From Aquila chrysaetos chrysaetos (Eukaryota > Chordata > Aves > Accipitriformes > Accipitridae), in contig NC_044018.1 of NCBI RefSeq assembly GCF_900496995.4, positions 21,544,001-21,608,000 on the forward strand: a stretch of DNA of 64,000 nt, written 5' to 3'. The notes beneath the pieces are model-generated. The model did not search any database, was not told the origin of the DNA, and saw only the letters and a list, made by a program, of their open reading frames with translations. Position numbers and translations under genes: made by a program. Shown piece by piece: positions 36,633 through 48,430 of this stretch (position 1 is its first letter; every line of letters starts with the position of its first letter).

Positions 36633-36637
36633 CTGTT
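36633..36637. repeat. Left target-site duplication CTGTT
   Basis: CTGTT next to the LTR terminus, identical to 37219-37223. Confidence 0.85.
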
Positions 36638-37218
36638 TGTCGTGGTTTAACCCCAGCCAGCAACTAAGCACCACGCAGCTGCTCACTCACCCCCCCCCCC
36701 ACCCAGTGGGATGGGGGAGAAAATCGGGAAAAGAAGTAAAACTCATGGGTTGAGATAAGAACAGTTTAATAGAACAGTAAAGAAGAAACTAATAATGATA
36801 ATGATAACACTAATAAAATGACAACAGCAATAATGAAAGGATTGGAATGTACAAATGATGCGCAGCGCAATTGCTCACCACCTGCCAACCGACCCCCAGC
36901 TAGTCCCCCAGCAGTGATTCCCTGCCCCCACTCCCCCCAGTTCCTATACTGGATGTGACGTCCCATGGTATGGAATACCCCGTTGGCCACTTTGGGTCAG
37001 CTGCCCTGGCTGTGTCCTGTGCCAACTTCTTGTGCCCCTCCAGCTTTCTCGCTGGCTGGGCATGAGAAGCTGAAAAATCCTTGACATTAGTCTAAACACT
37101 ACTAGCAGCAACTGAAAACATCAGTGTTATCAACATTCTTCTCATACTGAACTCAAAACATAGCACCGTACCAGCTACTAGGAAGACAATTAACTCTATC
37201 CCGGCTGAAACCAGGACA
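36638..37218 (-). mobile_element. ERVL-type solo LTR, 581 bp, minus orientation
   Basis: Read on the minus strand, the element begins TGTCCTGGTTTCAGCCGGGA and ends GGTTAAACCACGACA, the imperfect inverted termini of a common avian ERVL LTR. It is flanked by identical CTGTT pentamers at 36633-36637 and 37219-37223. No internal retroviral sequence is present, so it is a solo LTR. An ATTAAA on the minus strand (36765-36770) is a candidate poly(A) signal, and an 11-C run lies at about 36681-36691. Its 5' end is the parent-type sequence of the fold-back element at 15535. The minus-strand frame 36766-36990 is incidental. Confidence 0.92.
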
Positions 37219-37223
37219 CTGTT
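37219..37223. repeat. Right target-site duplication CTGTT
   Basis: CTGTT directly after the LTR terminus CCAGGACA, identical to 36633-36637. Confidence 0.85.
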
Positions 37224-37964
37224 ACACACTGTGGAGTGGACACCGATTGGGCTGTACAAGATTGTCATTACTCGACATTAGAATACTGCTTGTCTTTTCA
37301 TTGTGTAGGTTATGTTTCTAGTTTTTCTAAAGGATAAAAATAACTGATTTTAAAGACAGAATATGATATTCCTGTACTAAGAGATAGTAGGAAAAATGAA
37401 TAAAATAGAGGCTTTGTGGGATCAGACCAAATCCATTCCAGTGCCATGTCTCTGACAGTGGACAATAGCAGTTATTTTGTGAAGCATGTAAGAACAAAAA
37501 AATCATACGACCCCAGCATCCCACCACACACCACCTGGTGAGTTTTGCTGTGGGACATCCTGGTAAGAACATTGGTGCTAAGTAGCCTTTGATGCTCTTT
37601 CTTACCCCAAGATTTTTTCTTTTTTTTAACTCATTAAAAGTTTTAGTAATGATAATGCTAATTTTCTTGAAGTTCTTCAGCATTTTCCAAGCTTTTAATG
37701 ACCTGTAGTCAACTCTGAAAGCAAAATATGTGAATACATGTGAGCTTGTACACGGTACATGAGATCTGGTACCATGTTCCATACAACTGGACTATCTGGT
37801 CCCTGTTTAAAATGATAAGTGGATGCCAATCTGACTTGCTACCTTATAGCTTGACAAATGCAATGTGAACGTATAATGTGTCTACTTTATTGTCCTCCTA
37901 AGAGGGCGTGAGTGGGATTTTTTTGGCAAAGTATATGTCAATAATTGATTGAAACTGATGTTTT

Positions 37965-37991
37965 GGGGTTTTTTGGGTTGGGTTGGGTTGG
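37965..37991 (+). repeat. (GGGTT)n tract, potential G-quadruplex
   Basis: G runs at 37965-37968, 37975-37977, 37980-37982 and 37985-37987 are separated by loops of six, two and two T, with a further GG at 37990. Four runs of three or more G meet the usual G-quadruplex pattern. The unit is pentameric and so not the telomeric hexamer. Confidence 0.75.
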
Positions 37992-40900
37992 ATTTTTTTT
38001 TTAAGAATGAGCTCTTTTCAGTAACAGTTTTGTTGCTAAAGGTTTCTCAAGTCTAAGCTGAAACTGCTGATCATAATGATCAGACAGAAACAGATGGAGG
38101 GAACCTCCTGATAACTCACAGCTCAAAGAATGGGACCGTCATTTGGAAAGTGATATAACTAGATTCACAGTCCTGACCTAGATTAGACACAAGCTTGAGA
38201 CTCACCCCAGTGGAGTGCATTTAGCAGCAGCCTCTTAGATCTTCCTGGGCAGCCTGTTCTTACTGTCTCCTGTCAAGGGCCACTTTAGCCCAAGAGAAAA
38301 AGCTCGATTATTAGACAATGAGAAAACCTGGTTCAAAGTCTAACCTGATGTGACAAGGTGCACTTGCAGTCATGGCTGTTGGTTGTCTCCAACCTCAGTG
38401 AATGGTCTAGCCATCAAAATACTCTGGAATGAGGCTTTCTATTGTATTTTGTCTTGACTGTAAATGTAAATAAAGGATATATATTTTGGAAATGCTTTTA
38501 GGAACGCTTGAATAAATCATAAGTTATTCTTTAAGTATCCCAGTGGAAATAGGTAGGCAGTTTTTTAATTGGATCACTAAAAAAATGGAAATCACTGCAA
38601 AATAAGTTTAAGAATTAGTAGCATTAGTTTAAATGTTCATAATATTTTGGCTAATAACAAGAAATCTTTGAAACAAAGTGTCAAAAGATACAGTAGTAAC
38701 AATTCAGAGTTCAAGCTCTGTTATTTTTTAAAAAGATTGCTGTACAACTTTCAAGGAAAAAATATAGTGTTGCAAAAGCTTATATATATGCATAATTTTG
38801 TTAAATAATCTTCTTTCTTACCTGATTACAGTTGTTCATGTACATGGGAATTTGTAAGATGATGACTGTCAATATGTACAGTAAAATTAACTTTTAACCA
38901 CTTGCATATGGCAAGGAAGGACTGTTGCTAATCTTTCTGTAACAGCTTAAATGATCATTATTCTTGCTATTGTTGACAGCGTTTTCCTGCTTAACTGTTG
39001 AAAACATTTTAGTATTATATGGTGGCTTTTCTCCAGTTTTACAGAATATTGTTTTCTTGTTGCAAGAGGGGAAATTTACATTAACCTTCATATATAGTAC
39101 TTGACATTTATAGTGCAAGTGGGATTGATTACTTTAACATATGAGAAAACTGCAGCCTTAAAATACGCAGAACATGAGACAGTATCATCATGTGCCAATA
39201 TATTATTTCCTTTGTACTATTAAATGCTCCACTGCTGGTCAGTTTCAATATTCTTGATACCTAATTTTTGTATTATAAGAACATAAATTAAGTCTTAATG
39301 CACAGGCTTTTCTGAATGTCCATCAATGTTGTATGTGTTGCTGTGTTATTGTTTCACTCATGTCAGTCCCACTGTCAAATTTTGCCTGAAACTCAGGCAG
39401 AGACATTGACAGGAAAAGCATTATGAAAAATGGATAAATTCTTATGGTTTGGAATTTTGGTCAGAATAAGTATATAACAGTTTTGACAAATTCTGAGCTG
39501 CTTTTCCCTACCAAAATTATGTCTGAAATTATCCAGATTATTTTTCTGGAAAGAAAAGAAAGCTCGTTTGGGATTTTGTGTAATAGTTTGCCACTTAGTG
39601 TTGCACCAACTTTGATATTATTTCCAAAAGCATGAAAGAACAAAGCTGTATAGTATACATCAAAAATGCTTTTTAAATTGTAAAATCAACATGAGAATTT
39701 TTTTTATGTGAGAGCCTTTTCTTGCATTACCTTAGAAGTTCTCATTTCCTCTAATTATAAAAAAACATGGCAGTTAACTCACAACCTGTAGGTCAAAGCT
39801 ATGCCTAAAATTCTCTTACAGTTTGAGGGCAAGACCCGACACAGACTTCAGCTGTGATTCTCAGGAGGGACGTTCCTTAGGTAGTGAAGTGAGCACCAGC
39901 CTCAATGAAGCATAAGATTTCCCCCATCTGTTCTCTTACTATAGATGCATTTCCCTTGTCCCATCCCTCCCCCCATCTCTTCCCACCCCCAAATTCTGAC
40001 AATAAAATTCGGGTAACTTTCATCTTCACAACAACCTCTAGCAATAACCAGTTTTGTTTGTTCTTTGAAAATTGACAGGAATGAGATAAGAAAATTGTAA
40101 GTAGTTAACTGAAGTCTCACATTGTCACGTTAGAAGTACAAATGTTTTGGCTTTAAAGAGAAAAGTCAGAGAGTTAAATATCTTGAAACGAGATGACAGA
40201 GAAAGTCACAGCAACACTATGAAATATAGCGCGATCGAAGGTTGGGTAAGAAAGACGCTTGCTCCAGGATGCCCTCGAGGCGGGTGCAGCATAGAAGGAG
40301 ATGTCTTCAGGTCCTAGAAGATACTGCTCTTGCCCTTCCTGCCAGCCGGGAGGAGAGGTTGCACACCCACAGTGTGTGAATGCCTGGTGGGCAGCAAGTG
40401 CTGGAAGAGTCCAGGTAGAAAAAGGGTGCTAAAAATATCTCACTGCTGCCAATATACCATTCATCCTTGTTTAAGAAAGCTGTGAAAATGACTGGTGAGC
40501 TGCCTGAATAATATTGCTGTACAATTGATTGTGGTTTATTTGATGAAAACTTTATCAAATCCTAATGCTTTGCTCTTGTACGTGACTTTCCTTCCACCGA
40601 CCTTGAAAACATCTCACAAAGATTAGTAAACATTATTACCTTTTATACACAAAGACAGCACATATACCAAGTTTAAGGATGTACGTGTTCTGTTTGGGGG
40701 GAGAGAGAGAGAAGGGTGAGGAAGCTGCTTTTCTTGGTTACCAGAAAGCCATTGCTCCCCATCTGCAGGTGACCATCAACATGGGAAGCAAAGGGTCACT
40801 TACTCTTTTCCCGAGAGTATGAGTTAACCTATCTTGGAGCAAAGAAACACAACACACTTTATAATTAAATGAATTCTAAGTCACTGAAAAAATATGTTAC

Positions 40901-41595
40901 AAAGATATTAACTGTGACTGCAAAAAAACCTTTATCTGAATTATTTCTCTGGTTAATCATTGGTGGTAGGTTACTTACAACTCTAAGTTTAAACGTGCAT
41001 GATTAATTTTATATATATCTCTCTCACACTTGACATTTTCATATTTAGTATGTAACTGTTAAAGTTTAATAAGCAATTAAAGGATGCGATTTAGATCTTG
41101 ACTTCTAACTGTTTATTCTTTAAGAATTGATAAGGATAACAATGTTTAATGGTTTTTCATTTAATTTAATTTTATTTGCACAGTTATTGGAGAACCCATT
41201 TTGCCATACTTAATTTCATTGCATGGAGAAATCCTGATTACAATAGTGTCATAAATAGCTCATTTGTATTCAGTGTTTCCAATTTTGCCTTTCTGCCAAA
41301 ATCAGCTTGAACTGTAAAATAAAACCAGACTCCTTGTACATGACACTTACCCCAAGGTTACCTTTGCTAGACAGTCTAAACACTGTTTTCCATCTAACAC
41401 CATTAAAGCCTCTGCAAAATACTGTTTTCTTGTCATGCAAGCTTTTGGCCATAAGGTCTCAAGATTTTCTGGGCAACACTAAAATCAATCACCTAACAAT
41501 TAACAACACACCTTAGCTAGTGCAACTACCTAGGAGCAACTATTATGCAGAACTAAAAAAAATTTCATGAGTTTTGTATTTTCTACTCTCTCCTC

Positions 41596-41620
41596 TTTTT
41601 TTTTTTTTTTTAAAAAAAAA
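41596..41620. repeat. T16/A9 homopolymer junction
   Basis: A run of about 16 T passes directly into nine A, a self-complementary simple sequence. Confidence 0.75.
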
Positions 41621-41977
41621 GAGCCATGATCCTTCTGGGTCTCTATGAAGTGTATCTTCTTGTTCTATTTTTGTAGGATCTTCAAAGAACTGTCATCTCT
41701 ACTACATATCACTGTCAAGTTTATATAAACACATCCATTTTGATAACTTCAACATGTCATAATCTTTTAGAGACAGATGCAGGAAAAGTAGCATGAACAG
41801 TATTGCATGATATTAATTACATGTAACTGATGTAAAATTAACCTTTTTATTCCAGGGCATTATTCAAATAAGTCTGTGCCAGTTTTAGGAAACCTTTGCC
41901 TTTTAAGACATTTTGTTTTAATTATTCAACAATATTGTAATACTACCAGTATAATGTTTCATTTCTTTTTTTTTTAG

Positions 41978-42012
41978 TGGAAGTGCATCCTACCAAAAAG
42001 GTGGCAGCTTGG
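41978..42012 (+). other. Exon-like segment with strong splice signals, 35 bases
   Basis: A T-rich polypyrimidine tract ending TTTTAG is followed by 35 bases and then a consensus donor GTAAGT. All three frames of the segment are open. No homologous protein is recognised and no partner exon was found. It could be an exon of a non-coding RNA or an alternative 3' exon, or chance. Confidence 0.2.
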
Positions 42013-45000
42013 GTAAGTGGGTAAAATTGTTATTGATCAGATGTGTATTGGATTTCCTGAATTTGCAATTAAATATTTCTAAAATTCCCAGAGCTAAAGA
42101 GGAAATAAGAATTTGGGCAATTGCTCAAAAATAGCAAATGAGCCCTTTTGCAATGTAGTGCTGGGTGGATACTAAAATTACATGTTTGTGAATTGTTCAT
42201 AAATCAATATTTCTAATAGGATAAAATGCGTTTACAGTAGATTCTAATTTGAGATTATTAGTACTGATCCAGTGTCTGGATTTCTTTTTACTGAAAACAC
42301 ATACTTAAAGTATGTGTATTCAATCCGTTAGACACTAGAGATTCTACATTTATGTATAAGAAGTTCCCTGTTTTCTGTTGTTTTAAAGAAGACTTTACAT
42401 TCACTTAATTTACTTGAAATCTTACATCTCTTCTGACTTAAGTGCAGGAATGGATCCTAACAGTTCAAAAGAACCAAAACAAAAAGGAAAGAACACTATC
42501 CCACTTAATATATCTCTTTTTCAGTGCTCACGTTCTTCTCCCAATGACTTAATGGATCTGCCCAGCTCTTTTAATCCTACTTTGAGTCGCTGATCTGGCC
42601 TGGCTAGCCTGCAGGATCACACAAAAGAGATATCTGGACAACAGCTGTTTTATTACCAGCGCAGGTCAAAAATGAAGTAAACATTTAAAATATCAATGTC
42701 GGAAAACCCAAATGAGCTTTTCCCTCACCTTCTATTTTCTTCTAATGAAGTCTCATTTTTGCAACTTATTGGTAATGCCTCTTTCTGATTATACTGTGTT
42801 CTTTGTTTTCAGTTACAGAAGCCTACTTCTTTTGTAATGTTTCCTATCTGTGTAATTTGACCTGTTAGCTCCTGATACTAGGGAATAAAAAGTTATGATT
42901 TTCTTGCTATTTCCCTGTCAAATTTTGCTCATCTAGAAATCTTATACTCCTGACCTTTTAAAGAAGCTATTACTCTACTACTATTGCACTGAGCACACTA
43001 TTACTACTTGTATATAGCGGTCTTATTGGGAGGAATACAAAGATGCTAGAATCTAAAACTGATAATGATCCTGTAAGAAAGCAAAAATTCCCTGCTAACC
43101 TCACTAAAGAGAATGGGAACAAAAATCTTGTGGTTTTGCCTCTGTTGGTTCTGGTTTTTTTACTTAATGCATCTGTGTCTCTTCACAATCAGTTCTATTT
43201 TAATTTTTTTGAGGGTGAAATGTCATGTCATATCTTGCTGATTTGAGCAACATTTCTCAATGTAATTGCAATCACAGTTTTCTTCCATCGCAATTATGTA
43301 GTTTATTGAAGCAGACCTCAAAAACTTTGGGAATGATGTTTGGATAATAGTAGAGAAATTACAGAAATGGCTGAGATATTCACAAGATTTCATTCAAACA
43401 TCCTTGCTGAAAAATGGCCCGTCCCCTTCTCAGCCAGAGCACACAGTGACTGCTTCTATAGCATCTTTGCTATACCATGCTAGGGACTGAGCCTTTTCCA
43501 TGAGTGAATTGGTTCAGACTTGCTGGTATTCATGTTGGCTCTAGCAAATGGACGCTAGAACAAACTACCCTTTCAATGGTACCCAGGTTTTCTTGCAAAG
43601 GCAAGTCTCAGACTGGAGCCTGGATGCAACCTTTTATGTATGTGGAGCACACACACAATCGGGGACCGAGCCCTAGAATAAATCACAGCCACCTGATGCA
43701 TCCAGCAAGATGTTTCCAAATTCTGTTCTTGCTATTGAGCAACCTGCTTGTCTTCCCAAAACAACTGTTGCAGAGATAGTGATCTGAGGATGCGTAAAAG
43801 GAGGGAAGGAACAGTTTCATTGAGTGTGATCTGTTTTTATTGACCTGGACTCTGTGGCAGTATTTCCACTGGTTTCAGTGCATCTAGACTTCTAGTTACT
43901 GCATTTACTAGAGCTCCAAAATGTGCTATGAGGTTTCAACAATTCTCACAATATACTGGGGATCAGCTGAAGGTTTATAATTATGCAAATTGTCTGAGTG
44001 AAAGCAAAACATGCCAAGTGGGAAGAATATGAACTGTACAGGCAAACTGGGCTAATTTAAGCTAGTTTAATTCACAGCACTATCAGCAATGCCCCATAGC
44101 AAACAGGATCTAATACAGGCAACCTCTCTCTTCACATAGAGAATTAGAGCATGTAAGAACACATGCGAGTTACGAACACATTCTGCTTGGCACCTTGGAC
44201 TATCCTGAGACAGGTGGTGTTTTGGAGGATGAGCATTTTAAAGAAAACTGTATTCAGATATGACCAGTACTGTAAATGAATGAACCATTAATACTGTTGC
44301 AAGGTTCTAAATGTTTTGAGTACCTGTGCCTAACAAAACCATTTCCTCTAGAAGCTGGAGTCACTAGGGGGTAATCAAATCACTCTTGCAGGTGGGAAAT
44401 CTGTGAAAGTATCACCTCAACTGAGGTCCAGGGGATAATACATCATGGTCACTTCTGGTTAACAAGCCTGGAAAAGCAGAGAGGCTACAATGTACACTGA
44501 GAGACAGCCCCGATCAGGAGACACTGACACACCTATTTGGGAAAAAAATGATGTGAAAAGCTGGTGGACTGGAACTATTGAACATCTATATAGCTGTAAA
44601 CTATAGCTTATAATTTATGTGTTGACCTCTGTTTTTTCTTCATAGATTTTAACTCTAAACATTTTTTTACTTCAGAAAAGCTGGCTGATCATGTGTTAAC
44701 TGTGGCATTGTCCTTGAGCAAAAGAAAAGCTGTTCTAGTCAGTGAATTTAAACTCAGATACACCATGAAGTACATTTCAAAGGGACTTTGGAGGTTGAAT
44801 GCAGGTCGTTCCACAGACACTCCCAAACAGAGTATTTGTTAAAAATAAATTTTCTGAGATACTTCCCATAGGTTGATGCTCACGTTTATGCTCATCTCTC
44901 CAACAGGATGGTTTGTTGCAGAAGGAAGGTGAAAGAAAGGAGATTTAAACCATTTTCTACTAGTAAACTTTCATCAGAAAATTTTCAACTGATTCTAGTA

Positions 45001-45589
45001 AACCATAGGTATACTGATCTGACAATCCATGTACAATGCGATATCTTGTTCCTAGAACTTGGTGTCAGTCCCCCGCTGGACACAGCCAAGTGAGTGAACA
45101 GCAAAGTCATTAAAAAGGGAAAGAACTTTGAATAATAATGAAAAAAAGTTGAGTTCAACAGAGCTGTACCCTTCATTGGTGTAGACTTTCACACCACAGC
45201 ACACAGAGACTTATTAGGATGAGCAGTTGAAGAATAAAGCCTTAGTAAAGAACAAAACCTTAGTGGCAGGATCTATCAAACTGTGTAAGCTGAGAATAGC
45301 AATGTCTGAAACCATTAAAAAATAACTGTATACCAGGACACTCCGGCAGAAGAAACACTATGACAAGACTGCCAACCCTCATTGCAAGCACGAGAGCTTG
45401 GCTGCAAGTAGAACGCCTCTGACAGCCTGCCAAGTGGCACCTGTAGCGTCCGACCTCAGGTAATACAGCTGCATGTCGCTCGGACTTTCCTTCTAGTAAC
45501 CATGCTGTGTATTGGGATTTATTAGCCTGTTACTGCCTCCAGTTCAAGGTTGAACAGAAAGTACATCCTTACTGTGTGCATGGACTGGG

Positions 45590-46210
45590 TCAGGAGGAGA
45601 ACCTTGGCCCCAGAGCCGGCGGTGAGGTAGGCGGACGTGGCTCAGAGCTGGCATCTTCATCTGCTGGCATTGCTGGCAGCTGCAGCACATAGCTTCTGGC
45701 TCGCATCCCCCTGGGCTCCACAGAGCACTGCTGAGATACGCTCATTTTTCCTCTGGGGCTGCGTTTCACTGAGCCTACTTGGAACGACGGCAAGGCTCCA
45801 TCACAGCCCACCAGCATGGTACCTTCACATCCTGACGCTGAAGCTTCGTGTTCTGTACTGCTGGGTGTCATTTTCATGCTACGTGGGTGTTTGAGAGGGT
45901 GAGGCGTGCTGGGTCTGGACAAAGGGCACCGCCGGCCCTGGCAGTCCCTGCCTGCCCCCCGCCACGGCCTCCCTCCGCCCTGCCCACAGCCCAGGGCCTC
46001 ACGTCAGTCCCCGGGGCCGTCAGCCCCTGCCCCAGCGACGCCACAGCAGAGCCGGTCTCCAGCTCCCCACAGCCCGGCCACGGGCCCCGGTGAGTCGGGT
46101 CCACCCATGGGCCCGTGTCCCGACCTGGCCTCAACCCGTCCCCATCCCCAGCGAGGTGCCCGATGCCTGGGGCTGGGGCTGCTCCGGTGCTCCCCAGCTG
46201 CACTTCTCAG
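45590..46210. promoter_or_regulatory. Orphan GC-rich / CpG-island-like segment
   Basis: In an AT-rich desert this stretch turns GC-rich. The core at about 45900-46180 is roughly 70 percent GC with about two dozen CpG by eye count, so CpG is not strongly depleted. A donor-like CCCCG|GTGAGT occurs at about 46090. No protein family is seen in the frames that GC content leaves open on both strands. It may be the promoter and first exon of an unannotated transcript, a distal regulatory island, or an unrecognised GC-rich repeat. Confidence 0.45.
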
Positions 46211-47020
46211 CTTTGTCCAGCTCTAACACCTTACTAGAAGGTGTACCTGCTCCTGTAAACCTTGCTTTCCTCATGTCCTTAGTGCAACCTACCTGCAACA
46301 ATTTTGCTGCTCGCTTATTCTCACATGAGAGTTTTGTTCCGTTCCCAGTCAGTTCAAGTACCCCACTGTTGGCCGCCACTTGTAACAGCATCCTCTGATC
46401 TTGCTCTTTATGAGGAATGGACCACCACAGCTGAATCCAAAAGCTTGAATAAGGACCTGATTTAATTAGCTGATAGATAAATAATATAGTCATAAACCTC
46501 CATTAGTCGTCTAGAGACGGAAACGAAAAACAGGACAGGCATTGTTTAGTACAAGAGGAACGAAAGGTATCTATACAAAATTGCTAAAAGTCAGAGTGAA
46601 GTCTGTGCTCCCACCCTCACATCCACACCCACAATCACATTCATAAAATGAGGCCATGAGGCAAAACAAACACAGCTGGTAAATCCAGCTCAGTCCTTGA
46701 ACTAGAACTTCAACACTCCAGAGAAAAGTATTGATGGATCTCAACAACCGATGGTTGTCTTTGATGTTCAGAGACGCAGTGATGAAACTTCCCACCAAGA
46801 ATCAGAATCATCTCCTCAGTTATCAAGACGTGCAAGAAATGTACCCCGATCATCCTGCCTTCAGCGAATAAACCTATCTATTTTGAGTGTTTAACAAGCA
46901 CACTGGGCACAAAAATACTAGCTTATTAATTTTGGAAGAAACAATGGATTCTGACATTTACCAAGTAGGAAAATTCTTGCTATTTTTCCTCTTTAATATA
47001 CATGTCCTTTGTTTAATTTA
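46211..47020. other. Unclassified DNA right of the GC island
   Basis: Base composition returns to AT-rich. No gene, CR1 or LTR was recognised. Confidence 0.4.
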
Positions 47021-47250
47021 CATAGAATTACAAGAAAATATACATTGGAAGAGACTTCTGGGTATCCTGTAGTTCAACCTCCTACTCAAAGCAGGGTTAG
47101 ATCAAAATTAGATCCATCTGCTCCGGGCCTTGTCTAGTTGAGTCTTGAAAGTCTCTAGGGTTGGAGATTTCACAATATCTTTAGTGAACTTATTTCAGTG
47201 TTTAACCCTCTCATTGTAAGATTTCTTTTTTGAAGTCCTGCAGTAGGTCT
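47021..47250 (-). mobile_element. Old CR1 fragment, minus orientation
   Basis: The + strand reads CATAGAATTACAAGAAAATA, then TTGGAAGAGACTTCTGGG, GTTCAACCTCCTACTCAAAG, CAGGGTTAG and GTCTTGAAAGTCTCTAGGG. These are the usual complement blocks of a CR1 3' end, with many substitutions. Confidence 0.78.
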
Positions 47251-47869
47251 TCAGTAGTTTCAGAAAATAATGAAAAAGAAAACTGAAAAAAAAACCAGGA
47301 AAAAATAAAGTATTAATTAAAACAAGTATTTCAATTATACATTTACTCACTGTTCATTTTTGAGTGACAGGAAACCCAACAAACCTAATAATAATAAGTA
47401 AACAAAACACACAAATTAAATGTTCTGAATCAGTTTAACAGGCATTTTATTTGACTGCAAAAAAGTTTTGTTTATTTTTTCCTATAAGAAAAAATAATTA
47501 TATCTGAATTAACCAATATTAAAAATCAGTTATTCATGCAATCATCTAGACTATTTTGATACTACTTATATTACCCACAGAAAAATTGTGTTGCCTTCTG
47601 TGTCCAGGACTGTATTCTGGGTTGATTAATTCTATTAATAATATATAAGTATTTCATGAATGTTTTCCTGTGAATACTTCAACTTTGTAGTTCAGACTTA
47701 GTGAACTGCTTAGGGATCAGCAGAAGCAGGATCATTTTGTCATATTGATTTTGCACTTGTAAGAAACACTATTAGTAAACCGAAGAATTGGAACAGTTGC
47801 AAATAAGTGATGAGAAAACAGCAGACAATGATGTTCAATATGGGAAGGACTGCACATATGTTGAAAGAC
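47251..47869. other. AT-rich DNA between two CR1 relics, nothing else seen
   Basis: Non-coding and AT-rich. The following CR1 relic may extend into its right end. Confidence 0.45.
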
Positions 47870-48430
47870 TATTAGAATTCAAAATGACCGTGACAAACTG
47901 GAAAAATAGTCTTAAAACACTATGATATTTAACAAAGTAAAAAGGAAGATTTATTTAGACAATCTACTTCAGTAATACAGAATGGAGAACAACTGACAAG
48001 TTGGCAGTTTTAGAAAGGAACTATTTAGAAATTATAATGGCCAATACAATGAATGTAAAGCCAGTGATATCATGCTCTAGAACTACAGGTGAACAGCCTG
48101 TAGCATGTGAAGAGAGTCATAGCCTACACGACATAAAATAATCTTTCCTCCTCTTCAAAACTGTTTCCTCAGTTGAAGTGGTGTGCAAGTTTGGAGCTCT
48201 GCTTTTCATGAAAGATGTGGAGGAGTTGCTCAGTAGAAGAAAGAGAAGTCTGAGGCAAGACATGAAAACACTCTTCAGATCTATGAAAGGCTGCTGAAGA
48301 AAGGAAGTGAACGACCTGTTGTCCCCTTTGGAGTTAGAACAGGCTTAAATTGCAATATAGTTTAGGTCAGGCTTAGCAAAAAAATATTCCCTAAAATCTT
48401 ACCTTCCTAGAAAGTGATGCAATTATGGCA
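47870..48430 (+). mobile_element. Probable ancient CR1 relic, + orientation
   Basis: Two patches resemble CR1 ORF2 in + orientation. The first is around 47880-47950 (GACAAACTGGAAAAATAGTC, recalling the DKLEKW motif region). The second is around 48275-48400 (ATGAAAGGCTGCTGAAGAAAG, then AACAGGCTTAAATTGCA and TTTAGGTCAGGCTTAG, recalling the segment that precedes the 3' end). All frames are broken. It is much more diverged than the copies at 2733 or 34484. Confidence 0.5.

Larger units (their letters stand above)
37224..45589. other. Gene-poor DNA with a G-rich tract and an exon-like 35-mer
   Basis: No gene called. It contains the GGGTT tract at 37965-37991, the exon-like segment at 41978-42012 (entered separately), and a T16/A9 homopolymer junction at 41596-41620. 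The remainder is unique AT-rich sequence. Confidence 0.45.

Noticed and set aside
38190..38300. Possible CR1-like words (for example CTGGGCAGCCTGTTC)
   Set aside because: A single short block without the ordered set of CR1 motifs or a 3' end.
45848..46226. Overlapping frames in the GC-rich island on both strands
   Set aside because: Low-complexity proline, alanine and glycine rich translations produced by GC content. The island is kept as a regulatory candidate only.
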